A stretch of 28,874 nt of DNA from Nanobdellota archaeon (GTDB lineage Archaea > Nanobdellota > Nanobdellia > SCGC-AAA011-G17 > JAFCDX01), in the NCBI GenBank assembly GCA_018816585.1, contig JAHIVQ010000073.1:1-28874 (forward strand). Direction: 5' to 3'. The position numbers and the translations under genes were made by a program. This document shows, piece after piece, positions 15,486 to 23,277 of the stretch; position 1 is the first letter of the stretch, and every line of letters begins with the position of its first letter. The notes beneath the pieces are model-generated. The model had not been told where the DNA came from. It did not search any database and was given only the letters and a program-made list of their open reading frames with translations.

Positions 15486-15569
15486 GGGTCTATGGTGCAA
15501 TGGATAGCATAAACGGCCTCGGATATTAGAGGAAACCGTTTGATTTGGGTTCGAATCCCAATAGGCCCA
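15486..15569 (+). tRNA. tRNA-Arg, anticodon TCG, with a 12-nt intron
   Basis: All arms fold: acceptor GGGTCTA/TAGGCCC (one G-T pair), D stem GTGC/GCAT with loop AATGGATA (A14, G18, G19, A20, A21), anticodon stem AACGG/CCGTT, four-base variable loop, T stem TTGGG/CCCAA with loop TTCGAAT, discriminator A. CCA is not encoded. The anticodon loop is 19 bases, so an intron of 12 must be removed. Removing it at the canonical 37/38 site leaves loop CCTCGGA, anticodon TCG (15519-15521). A20 and C35 are arginine identity elements and agree. Position 33 is C, not the near-universal T. The 3' end lies one base from the convergent fic stop. Confidence 0.9.
15523..15534 (+). other. tRNA intron at position 37/38
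   Basis: Intron ATATTAGAGGAA. In the precursor CCTC (32-35) pairs with GAGG of the intron to form the four-base central helix. Bulge GGA lies on the 5' side and AAA on the 3' side, each cut after its second base. This is the splicing-endonuclease substrate geometry, with a minimal loop rather than a second full helix (a relaxed bulge-helix-loop). Confidence 0.8.
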
Positions 15570-15570
15570 T

Positions 15571-16476
15571 TCAATTATATAAAAATGAGTAATTTTCTTT
15601 ATACACCTCAAATAAAAAATTTATTAATTTTATATATTTCTCATAATTTGCCTCTTTTATATAATTAAGGTAACTATCTCTTTTTTTTATATAAACATTA
15701 ATTTCAGGGTATCCTGCTTTCTTCAATAAAAAGTTCATAATTAGTCTTGAAACCCTTCCATTTCCATCAATAAAGGGATGTATTGTAACTAATTTAGCAG
15801 AAACTACAGCAGCAAGCTCAAAAGGATGCATTTCCCTCTTATTTTTTTTATACCATTTAATTAAATCAGTAACCATTAATGGTACTATTTCAGCATGAGC
15901 AGGTTTAAATTCAGCTCCTCTTATTCTAACCTCTGTTCTCCTGTATTTTCCAGCAAAACTGTCTGCTATATTCTTCAAGATAAAAAAATGAATTTTTAGT
16001 ATCAATCTTTCGTCCAAATCACCTTCATATTTCTGCAGGAATTCTATAGCTTCTTTATAATTTTTTGCTTCATAAATCTCCCTTAAGGTGGCTCCTTTTG
16101 GAGCAATATTTTCATTTATTATCAAAGATGTTTCTTCAAGAGACAGTGTATTTCCTTCTATAGCATTGCTATTGTAAGTTAATTCTGTATAGAACCACTC
16201 TTCAAATTTTTCAGCTCCTAATTTACCTGATTTTTTAATATAATCATCAAAAAATTTTTTAATATCTTCTATCTTAGAAATCTGCTCATTTGATAAATAT
16301 TTTGTTTTCTTCAGTTCTAGCTTGAATTTCTTGATCTCCTTTTTAACTCTTAATTCTGATAATTTATCTTTGCCAATATATTTACTAATTTTTTTCCATT
16401 TGGATCCTTTGCGGATATTATGAACTAAATAATTGTATATTTTTCCTTTTACATTTCTTGCCTCATAATATATCAT
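15571..16476 (-). CDS. Fic-domain protein (predicted AMP transferase), class II-like
   Basis: Predicted to transfer AMP, or another nucleotide part, to hydroxyl side chains of target proteins. Start chosen at the ATG at 16476 (301 aa): TATA box ATTTATAAAT is centred 25 bases upstream and no SD is present, so a leaderless message is likely; the longer frame from 16524 would start inside the inverted repeat. The N-terminal ~45 residues (ARNVKGKIYNYLVHNIRKGS) form a small basic beta region. The inhibitory motif SNAIEG (103-108) precedes the Fic core and matches (S/T)xxxE(G/N). The catalytic motif HPFIDGNGRVSR (233-244) is complete. Target unknown; transcription is probably self-controlled. Confidence 0.9.
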   Translation of the reverse strand: MIYYEARNVKGKIYNYLVHNIRKGSKWKKISKYIGKDKLSELRVKKEIKKFKLELKKTKYLSNEQISKIEDIKKFFDDYIKKSGKLGAEKFEEWFYTELTYNSNAIEGNTLSLEETSLIINENIAPKGATLREIYEAKNYKEAIEFLQKYEGDLDERLILKIHFFILKNIADSFAGKYRRTEVRIRGAEFKPAHAEIVPLMVTDLIKWYKKNKREMHPFELAAVVSAKLVTIHPFIDGNGRVSRLIMNFLLKKAGYPEINVYIKKRDSYLNYIKEANYEKYIKLINFLFEVYKENYSFLYN

Positions 16477-16484
16477 AGTTCTTA

Positions 16485-16526
16485 TTATGGGCACATATTT
16501 ATAAATGTTTCTATTTGTGCCCATAA
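16485..16526. promoter_or_regulatory. inverted repeat (operator-like) around the fic TATA box
   Basis: Perfect 11-base arms TTATGGGCACA (16485-16495) and TGTGCCCATAA (16516-16526) are separated by 20 bases. The spacer contains the palindromic TATA box ATTTATAAAT (16497-16506). The GC-rich cores GGGCAC/GTGCCC stand out from the AT-rich surroundings. A dimeric repressor bound here would cover the promoter. The binder is unknown. Confidence 0.75.
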
Positions 16527-16599
16527 AAGATATTTTAATAATAAAGATATATAAATCTAAAAGTTCCTATCATATAAAGGGGGTTGTTGTATAACTTGG

Positions 16600-16821
16600 T
16601 TAATCTACTACTATGGTTTCAGAAAGAACATCATCTATTACTTTATAAGGTACCCACTCACCATTCGCATTTTCTTTACAGGGAACTATTTCAAGATCTT
16701 TTGGAGGAAAATAAGGCTTCTTAGATGCTTCTTCAGCAGCAACTTTTGTATCCACACAGCCTGCTCCCCAGAAATATTCTTTAAATTTTTTAATTTGTGG
16801 GTAGTAAGTTGTATTATACAT
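16600..16821 (-). CDS. hypothetical small protein, 73 aa
   Basis: Unrecognised. Soluble, aromatic-rich N-terminus (MYNTTYYPQIKKFKEYFWG), one central Cys and one later Cys (GAGCVDTK, IVPCKENANG), acidic end. A TATA-like TTTTTATATT is about 27 bases upstream of the ATG, which supports a real leaderless gene. It lies between fic and proS, on the fic strand, 74 bases before the longer fic frame. No relation to known antitoxins of Fic proteins is visible. Confidence 0.5.
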   Translation of the reverse strand: MYNTTYYPQIKKFKEYFWGAGCVDTKVAAEEASKKPYFPPKDLEIVPCKENANGEWVPYKVIDDVLSETIVVD

Positions 16822-16951
16822 ACTACTTAAAATATCTCCAATAATATAAAAATCTTTCGATTTTGTGTGCCTTTATTTTTCCAAAAATTGATTTTTTACT
16901 CTTCATAACCCTATACTAAAGTTTTATAAATAAAATAAATTTTAATAGAAT

Positions 16952-18406
16952 ATGTCAAAAGAAGAAGGGATCACAGTTAAAAAAGAGCAAGATTTCTCTG
17001 AATGGTATACACAAGTAGTTCAAAAAGCAGAATTAGCAGATATTAGATTTGGCATACAGGGCTTTATTGTTCATAGACCGTGGGGGTTTTTTATTATAAA
17101 AAAGATATATGAATATTTTGAAAGAGAAATAGAAAAAGATGGTCATGTGGCTTTTTTATTTCCATCAGTGGTTAAAGAAGAATATCTTAAAAAAGAAAAA
17201 GAACATGCAGGATTCACTCCAGAAGTATTTTGGATTAGTGAAGCTGGAGATAAAAAACTAGAAGAAAGATTTGCCCTGAGACCAACTGGAGAAGCACAAA
17301 TATACCCAATTTATAGTTTATGGTTTAGAAGCTACAAAGATCTTCCATTTAAAGGATATCAATCAAGAATTTCTAGTTTTAGAAATGAAATGACTACAAG
17401 GCCGTTCTTAAGGGGTCGTGAATTCCTATTTTTCGAATCTCATGATGTTTTTAATACTCATGAAGAAGTTTTAAAACAGGTAGAAAAGGATCTAGAAATT
17501 TGTGATAAAGTTTTAAAAGAAGATATTAAGATACCCTTTTTATTTTTTAAAAGACCTCAATGGGATAAGTTTAAAGGTGCTGTTGATTCTTTTACTCCAG
17601 AAACACTAATGCCAGATGGTAAAAAAACCCAATTAGCTTCAACCCATGATTTAGGACAAAGATTTTCTAAAGCTTATGATATTAAGGTAAAAAATAAAGA
17701 TGAAAAAGATGAATATGTCTGGCAGAGTTGTTTTGGTCCAGGTATATGGAGAACCATGGCTTCTATTATAGGAATACATGGAGATGACAATGGATTAGTA
17801 TTGCCATTTGATATGGCCCCAATACAAATTATTATAATTCCAATTCTATTTTCAAACAAAGATAATAAAGCAGTAATAAAAAAATGTAAAGATATAGAGT
17901 CTAAACTAAAAAATTATAGGGTAAAAATAGATTTAACTGAGAATACAACAGGATATAAATATAATTATTGGGAATTGCATGGAGTACCATTAAGATTAGA
18001 AATTGGTCCAAAAGAGGTTAAAGAAAATAAAATTACTATTGCATTAAGAACAGGAAGCAAATTTTCAATTAAATTAAATGATTTAACAAAAGAAATTGAA
18101 AAAAATGCAAAATTATTAGATAAAAAAATAGAGGAAAAAGCAAGTACATATTTCAAAGATAGAATTAAAGAAACTAATTCTTATAATGAACTCAAAAAAA
18201 TACTTAAAGATCATAAAGGTTTTGTAAAGGTCCCATTTTGTTCTATGGACTGGGATGGAGAAAAATGTGCAGATAAATTAAAAGAAGAAACAGCAGCAAA
18301 TGTATCTGGCACTTTATACCCAACGGAAGATAAAATTAAAGATAAAAAATGTATAATTTGTGGAAAAAAAGCAAAACACTTAGTATATGTTGCTAAGAGT
18401 TATTGA
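16952..18406 (+). CDS. proS: prolyl-tRNA synthetase, archaeal/eukaryotic type
   Basis: Charges tRNA-Pro. Class II core: RFALRPTGEAQIYPIYS (106-122), motif 2 SFRNEMTTRPFLRGREF (142-158), and motif 3 with GIWRTMASIIGIHGDDNGLVLP (264-285). An anticodon-binding domain follows (~290-390). The archaeal/eukaryotic C-terminal zinc domain has cysteine pairs PFCSMDWDGEKC and KKCIICGKK and ends in the characteristic Tyr484. No bacterial editing insert is present. Length 484 aa is typical. TATA box TTTTATAAATA lies about 26 bases before the ATG. Its stop overlaps the transglutaminase gene end by 7 bases (convergent). Confidence 0.97.
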   Translation: MSKEEGITVKKEQDFSEWYTQVVQKAELADIRFGIQGFIVHRPWGFFIIKKIYEYFEREIEKDGHVAFLFPSVVKEEYLKKEKEHAGFTPEVFWISEAGDKKLEERFALRPTGEAQIYPIYSLWFRSYKDLPFKGYQSRISSFRNEMTTRPFLRGREFLFFESHDVFNTHEEVLKQVEKDLEICDKVLKEDIKIPFLFFKRPQWDKFKGAVDSFTPETLMPDGKKTQLASTHDLGQRFSKAYDIKVKNKDEKDEYVWQSCFGPGIWRTMASIIGIHGDDNGLVLPFDMAPIQIIIIPILFSNKDNKAVIKKCKDIESKLKNYRVKIDLTENTTGYKYNYWELHGVPLRLEIGPKEVKENKITIALRTGSKFSIKLNDLTKEIEKNAKLLDKKIEEKASTYFKDRIKETNSYNELKKILKDHKGFVKVPFCSMDWDGEKCADKLKEETAANVSGTLYPTEDKIKDKKCIICGKKAKHLVYVAKSY

Positions 18407-20337
18407 AATAAATTTTTTATATAATCCAAGAATTTTATATATAATGGCAAGTTCTGCATGTTCACCAAGAAACTCTTGTCAGTGGAATATTTATATCCAT
18501 TTTCATCTTCATAACTGACAATCAAATTTGCCTTATCTTGAGAATAGAAATAATTTCCTTTAAGAGAAACAATAATATTTTCTGTACCTTTGAATGAATC
18601 TAATTTGTAAAAATCCTTTCCATTAAGACTAAATCTAATATTTTTTACTGGTGCTTCTGAAGACAGTGTAAATCTAAGATCTGCAATACCATCATATAAA
18701 ATTAAATCAGGATATCTTAGATTAGATACAATTAAATGGGGGTCTGTAAGTGATTTTACAGTAAAAAAATTCCTAAAATCTACATTATCATTTGACACTC
18801 TTATTTCTAATTGTTTATTACTATCAAGATTATCAAATTTTACATTTTTAGATTCAGAAATATATAATGTTATTAATTCACACTGATTACCCATACAAAC
18901 ATTAAGTTCTTTTAGTACACTATTTCCAATATTTTTTATCTTACATATTAATGAAGCTTTTTCATAATCATAATAATATTTCTTTTCAGGATTGCAGTTT
19001 ATGATCAAATTATCTGAATAAGTTAATTTATCCATTTCAATAGATTCATTAATAATTAAATTAGTTTCTTCATTTGTTATTGTTTTATATTCATTTGCAT
19101 ATACTATTTTTACAGAATCTGTATCTCCAAAAGAATTTATAACTTCAAATATAGTGGTATACAAATAATTTTTCTTTATATCTGAAGGTATTTTTACTGT
19201 CCAAAAAATAGTCTTTTTCTGATTTGGTTTGAGCAATACAGCTTTTATGTTATCTTCTGTAAGTGCTGGAGCTTTAGTTACTCTTAATTGTATAGGAATA
19301 TAATAAGGTTCAAGATTTTGCAATTCTATTCTAATTGGAATATAACTTGAAGGACCAACATTTTCATTATCTGTTGACACAGTCATTCTTATAAGACCTG
19401 GCCTTGAAGATGATTTTGATAATAAATTAGCATTAATGCTTATTTTTGTCTCACCAAAATTAGAATTATGCATTGATCCAGATAAAACTAAAGAAGGTGT
19501 TACTGTATCAAGACTGTAATCAAGTACTATATGACTTGGGTCTATCCAACCATATTGTTTGTATGTAACATCAAAAGGAACCCATCCATAATCAGGGAAG
19601 TAAACCTCTGCCCATCCATGATTACCCCATTTGTCATCTGTATTTGTATATGCAATACCAGAAACAAAACGTGCTGGTATTCCAACAGATCTAAGCATTG
19701 AAATAAAAAGATTAGTTATTTCATCGCATACTCCTTCTTTATTTTCAAAAACCCAGCTGGATTTTTGAACGGCCTCTGCTGTGAGTGTTGATAAATTATA
19801 ATTAATATTATTTGCAACCCAGTTTGCAATCTTGAATGTTGCTGAATATAAATCATTTTCTCCTAAAACAATATCATTTGCCTTGTTTCTTATATCATCA
19901 TTTACATCTATATTTTGTGTTGGCTCAAGATATTTAGAATATGAATAATTTATTTCATTTATAGGGAACTGCATTTTATCTTTTATTTGAGGAATATCAC
20001 TATTTACATGCACATCAGCACTAAGACCAAGAGATGCAGAATTTTTTACACTATCCCATTTGTATATTACTTTATTGCCTGTTGATTGTACATTTGCTTC
20101 AGGATTTGAGATGTAATTAATATTAGAAACTGACTGTAGATTTGTTTGTATTGGAATTAAAGATAATTCTGCTATTAACAAATTTGTGCTTGGATTATCA
20201 CCATTACTGATAATATTTATATTTGAAGATATTGCAAGCTGCATCTCAGCCCAGGAATATGAAGAAAAATCCTCTGTAGCATAGATTACTGGTAAAAAGA
20301 TTAAAAGCAGTAAAAATAAAATTATTAACTTTTTAAT
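18400..20337 (-). CDS. secreted transglutaminase-like protein; probable ATT start
   Basis: Papain-fold transglutaminase-like domain, possibly a protease or protein cross-linker at the cell surface. Counted from 20337, the catalytic triad is Cys204 (EGVCDEITN), His240 (NHGWAEVY) and Asp256 (VPFDVT). Several beta-sandwich domains follow. The first in-frame ATG (20244) lies after a perfect signal peptide (KKLIILFLLLLIFLPVIYA) that is open upstream but has no ATG/GTG/TTG. ATT at 20337, seven bases after GAGGTGA and two after GGAG, is the likely start, giving 645 aa and a 13-base overlap with the upstream radical SAM gene. No C-terminal anchor is seen. Confidence 0.85.
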   Translation of the reverse strand: MKKLIILFLLLLIFLPVIYATEDFSSYSWAEMQLAISSNINIISNGDNPSTNLLIAELSLIPIQTNLQSVSNINYISNPEANVQSTGNKVIYKWDSVKNSASLGLSADVHVNSDIPQIKDKMQFPINEINYSYSKYLEPTQNIDVNDDIRNKANDIVLGENDLYSATFKIANWVANNINYNLSTLTAEAVQKSSWVFENKEGVCDEITNLFISMLRSVGIPARFVSGIAYTNTDDKWGNHGWAEVYFPDYGWVPFDVTYKQYGWIDPSHIVLDYSLDTVTPSLVLSGSMHNSNFGETKISINANLLSKSSSRPGLIRMTVSTDNENVGPSSYIPIRIELQNLEPYYIPIQLRVTKAPALTEDNIKAVLLKPNQKKTIFWTVKIPSDIKKNYLYTTIFEVINSFGDTDSVKIVYANEYKTITNEETNLIINESIEMDKLTYSDNLIINCNPEKKYYYDYEKASLICKIKNIGNSVLKELNVCMGNQCELITLYISESKNVKFDNLDSNKQLEIRVSNDNVDFRNFFTVKSLTDPHLIVSNLRYPDLILYDGIADLRFTLSSEAPVKNIRFSLNGKDFYKLDSFKGTENIIVSLKGNYFYSQDKANLIVSYEDENGYKYSTDKSFLVNMQNLPLYIKFLDYIKNLFQ

Positions 20338-21287
20338 TTCTCCATCACCTCTATATATTCTATTAATTTTTCTTTTATATTACTTTCTATTTCAATATTT
20401 TTTAATTCCTTTAATTTGTTTACATCTGTTAAAGTACTTAAGAATATTCTTCCTGATTTTTTTATTTCCTGTTCAAATATTCTTGCTTTTTCTGAATTAA
20501 AAAGCTTTGTTGCAGGAAATTTTGTTATTGCATTTGAACCTGCTTTTAATAATAAAGAAATTTCATTTACTCTATTTGCAGTAGTTCCTGTTATTATTTC
20601 TAATTTAGGGAAATTTATTCTTGTATTTGCGACCCATTTTAGGTATTCATCTGTTGTTGGTCCTTTTGTATATGGTGTTCCTTTTACTGGTTTTAAGGCA
20701 TAAAATGTTATTCTATCTAATTTGTGTTTCTTTATAAAATCAAATAATAAATCCATATCAGAATCCTTTTCACCAAGACCAATAACAATAGCTATGCTTT
20801 TCTTTAAATTTTTAGAATTAGTTAACATTTCTTCATACTTGTCAATTGGTTTATTTGGACATATCTTGTCATGAAGTTTTGTATTAATAGTTTCTATTGA
20901 AGCAACAATTCCTTCTGTGTATGGTTTTAATAATTTTAAATCCTCCTCTTTTAAAACACCAAGATTTAACCATAGTTTATTATTGTAGATTTCAGAAACT
21001 CTTTTTGTTATATCAACTAGTTTTTCTATAGGATAAATATTATAACCTCCTGTAAGAAATTCAATTCTCCAACCTAATTGTTTTGCTAATAAAGCTTCAA
21101 CAAATATTGATTTTGGGGTTCTTCTTGCATTTTCTATGCTTTTTATGTTCTTCTTTATTGTTGATCTATAACAGAATTTGCAGGTTCCAACATCACAGTA
21201 CCAACTTATGAAAATACACTTTCCAAACCAAGTTGAATTTGGAAAATTTTTTCTATAAACTTCATCTGCTTGTTCTAATAAATTCAT
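20325..21287 (-). CDS. radical SAM protein with unusual CX4CX2C cluster motif
   Basis: 320 aa. The N-terminal motif SWYCDVGTCKFCYRST supplies C31, C36 and C39 for a [4Fe-4S] cluster. The spacing is CX4CX2C, not the usual CX3CX2C. Downstream parts look like a BioB/HydE-type TIM barrel: FLTGGYNIYPIEKLVDITK, NLGVLKEEDLKLLKPYTEG, SIETIN, IAIVIGLGEKDSD, TFYALKPVKGTPYT. It is the middle gene of the DHH-radical SAM-transglutaminase operon (4 bases after DHH). Substrate unknown; the HydE/BioB-like body suggests small-molecule rather than protein chemistry, but this is inference. Confidence 0.88.
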   Translation of the reverse strand: MNLLEQADEVYRKNFPNSTWFGKCIFISWYCDVGTCKFCYRSTIKKNIKSIENARRTPKSIFVEALLAKQLGWRIEFLTGGYNIYPIEKLVDITKRVSEIYNNKLWLNLGVLKEEDLKLLKPYTEGIVASIETINTKLHDKICPNKPIDKYEEMLTNSKNLKKSIAIVIGLGEKDSDMDLLFDFIKKHKLDRITFYALKPVKGTPYTKGPTTDEYLKWVANTRINFPKLEIITGTTANRVNEISLLLKAGSNAITKFPATKLFNSEKARIFEQEIKKSGRIFLSTLTDVNKLKELKNIEIESNIKEKLIEYIEVMEKLKS

Positions 21288-21291
21288 AATT

Positions 21292-22320
21292 CTATAACTG
21301 ATTCCTTAAATTATCCATGAAAGTTTCAAAATCCTCTTTTGCAACATTGCCGCCACAAGCTTTGTCGTGGCCACCGCCATAACCCTTCACATTTTCAAGT
21401 GCCTTTTTAATTAGTGGAGGAAGTATTAATTTCCCTGATCTGAAGCTTAATTTTACTTCATCACCTTTTTCTCTTCCAATTATAATTAATTTATCTGGAT
21501 TTTTATATAATAATTCATTAGATAATTCTGCTGTAAAACTCATTCTTGTACTTGGATAAATAAATAACACCATCTTTTTTTCTGATTTACTTTCAAGTGC
21601 TTTTTCCAATAATAAATCATATTGTTTTTTTACTTTTAAATATCTTTTATACAAAAATCTTCCTTTTGATGTTTTTTGCTCAAGTATTTCATAGGGATCT
21701 TTCATTTTTAATAAAACAGAAATGTTTTCTTTTATACTCAATGATTCACCTTTCAATAAGAATGAAAATATTCTTGTTAATTCTCCAAATTTAGACTCAA
21801 AGAGTATTTTTTCTGGTGTTTTTTGACTGTCAATTAAACCAGGATATTTTTCCCTGAATTCTTCTAAAAAATCAGGAATATACCAATCAGCAACAGAACC
21901 AATAGCTGCTATCCACATAAATTCAGGATTATTTGTTATTTTATACATCCAATAAGAGGTTGGTGAATTATCTTTATTATCTTTTATTAGTGGATTAAAA
22001 TAATGAACACCTTTGCGTTCAACAATAGGATGATGATCAAGCCATACAAGAGGAACATGAACACAATCAATGAAATTCTGGCTTATAATTGGCTTATCAA
22101 GTACAAATATTGTATCTGGGGATAATTCATCTACTTTCTTAAGATACTTTTCATCAAGAACAGGAGAGCTTTTTATAACTATTCCCTTAGCATTGTCATT
22201 TGCCTTCTTCAATAACATATAAGAACACAAACCATCAGGATCATCATCAAATAAAACTAATGGATTTTCTGCTTTCTTGATATAATCCATAAATTCCTTT
22301 AAGTCCTGTTGAGATAACAT
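21292..22320 (-). CDS. DHH-family phosphoesterase (RecJ/NrnA-like)
   Basis: 342 aa. Metal-binding motifs are FDDDPDGL (25-31), VLDKP (~73-77) and the name motif LDHH (94-97), with a further AAIGSVADWY motif. The DHHA1 C-terminus ends in KGYGGGHDKACGGNV, which contacts nucleic-acid phosphate. Such proteins are 5'-3' exonucleases, oligonucleotide phosphatases or, in archaea, GINS-associated RecJ homologues; the motifs do not decide between these. It is the first gene of a three-gene operon and divergent from acdB, with start codons 52 bases apart and one TATA box between them. Confidence 0.92.
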   Translation of the reverse strand: MLSQQDLKEFMDYIKKAENPLVLFDDDPDGLCSYMLLKKANDNAKGIVIKSSPVLDEKYLKKVDELSPDTIFVLDKPIISQNFIDCVHVPLVWLDHHPIVERKGVHYFNPLIKDNKDNSPTSYWMYKITNNPEFMWIAAIGSVADWYIPDFLEEFREKYPGLIDSQKTPEKILFESKFGELTRIFSFLLKGESLSIKENISVLLKMKDPYEILEQKTSKGRFLYKRYLKVKKQYDLLLEKALESKSEKKMVLFIYPSTRMSFTAELSNELLYKNPDKLIIIGREKGDEVKLSFRSGKLILPPLIKKALENVKGYGGGHDKACGGNVAKEDFETFMDNLRNQL

Positions 22321-22340
22321 GAATTATAAAACACAAAAAG

Positions 22341-22350
22341 CTTTTTAAAC
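22341..22350. promoter_or_regulatory. TATA box shared by the DHH operon and acdB
   Basis: CTTTTTAAAC with palindromic TTTAAA (22344-22349) is centred about 25.5 bases before the acdB ATG and 26.5 before the DHH ATG. Both directions fit leaderless transcription. A second candidate, TTTATAAC (22352-22359), is too near acdB. Confidence 0.55.
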
Positions 22351-22371
22351 CTTTATAACAATAAGGTATTA

Positions 22372-22971
22372 ATGAGAATCTTGAATGAAAAAGAGGCAGA
22401 GGATTTTCTTGAAAAAATGGGTTTTAATGTAAATAAGAGAGGATTTGCTACAAATTTGAATAAAGCAAAGGAAATAGCAGATAAGATAGGTTATCCTGTT
22501 GTTCTTAAAAATATAAAGTTACTTCATAAATCTGACAAGGGAGGAGTAAAGCTTAATGTTGAAAAAGAAGATCTTGAAAAAAATTTTAAAGAACTTAAAT
22601 CAAATGAAGTTTTAATACATAAACAAGGTTATGGAAAAGAATTTTTATTAGGAATAAAAAAAGATCCAACTTTTGGTCATGTTATTGTTTTTGGAATTGG
22701 TGGAATCTATACTGAAATGCTGAAAGATGTTTCAATGAGAGTATTTCCAATTGAAAGAAAGGATGCAGTTAGTATGGTTGAAAATATTAAGAATAAAGAG
22801 TATTATGATGCACGCGGATTAAAAGCAAACAAGAATATGATAATAAATAATATCCTAAAATTAAATGAATTAATAAAGAAAAACAAGAATATTAAGGAAT
22901 TAGATATAAATCCATTAATGGTTGATGAGAAAAATGCAGTTGTTGCTGATGCAAGGATTGTTTTAGAATGA
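22372..22971 (+). CDS. acdB: acyl-CoA (acetyl-CoA) synthetase, ADP-forming, beta subunit
   Basis: ATP-grasp beta subunit partnering AcdA to make ATP from ADP, phosphate and acyl-CoA. Motifs are GYPVVLKNIKLLHKSDKGGV (with His52 in the place of the second phosphorylated histidine), VFGIGGIYTEMLKDVSMRV (119-137) and the C-terminal ELDINPLMVDE metal-binding strand. Length 199 aa is somewhat shorter than the usual ~230, mainly at the N-terminus. Alpha and beta genes are 7 kb apart on opposite strands. The stop overlaps the next start as ATGA, so it is translationally coupled to a small membrane protein. Confidence 0.93.
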   Translation: MRILNEKEAEDFLEKMGFNVNKRGFATNLNKAKEIADKIGYPVVLKNIKLLHKSDKGGVKLNVEKEDLEKNFKELKSNEVLIHKQGYGKEFLLGIKKDPTFGHVIVFGIGGIYTEMLKDVSMRVFPIERKDAVSMVENIKNKEYYDARGLKANKNMIINNILKLNELIKKNKNIKELDINPLMVDEKNAVVADARIVLE

Positions 22972-23258
22972 GTTGGGAAAGAATATTATTTTACATTTTT
23001 GTCTTGATTGCACTTTTTATCTATGTAAAAATATCTAATATACAAATAAATGGTAAAAAAATAAAATTAGTTTATAGATTATCACTAGCACTATTTTTCC
23101 CTATTATTTTATTAATAGGAATATTAATTGGATCTGTAATAATTGGTATTATTTTGCTAGTTTTATTTATAATTGGAATATGGATTTTATTTTCCAGATT
23201 AAAGAATAAAAGCAAAAACAAGCTCTTTTCACGAAAAAAAGGTAAATTTAAATATTAA
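22968..23258 (+). CDS. small membrane protein, three hydrophobic helices
   Basis: 96 aa, unrecognised. Hydrophobic segments are ILFYIFVLIALFIYVKI, LALFFPIILLIGILIGSVI and IIGIILLVLFIIGIWILF; the last two may pack as a hairpin. The C-terminus is strongly basic (KNKSKNKLFSRKKGKFKY). It overlaps the acdB stop by 4 bases and so is co-translated with the beta subunit, yet nothing in it suggests a metabolic role. Confidence 0.7.
   Translation: MSWERILFYIFVLIALFIYVKISNIQINGKKIKLVYRLSLALFFPIILLIGILIGSVIIGIILLVLFIIGIWILFSRLKNKSKNKLFSRKKGKFKY
23247..23254 (+). promoter_or_regulatory. TATA box of the histone gene
   Basis: TTTAAATA, centred about 27 bases before the histone ATG, lies inside the last codons of the preceding gene. 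Confidence 0.55.
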
Positions 23259-23277
23259 TTAGATATTAAGGTTAAAT

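Noticed and set aside
15486..15569. Reading the tRNA as tRNA-Pro with anticodon CGG, which would keep T at position 33
   Set aside because: It needs two bases at position 26 or an unpaired C31-A39 in the anticodon stem, and it breaks the bulge-helix-bulge geometry. A20 in the D loop also favours arginine.
16477..16524. Longer fic start at 16524
   Set aside because: The ATG is inside one arm of the inverted repeat and the segment contains the best TATA box, at leaderless distance from 16476.
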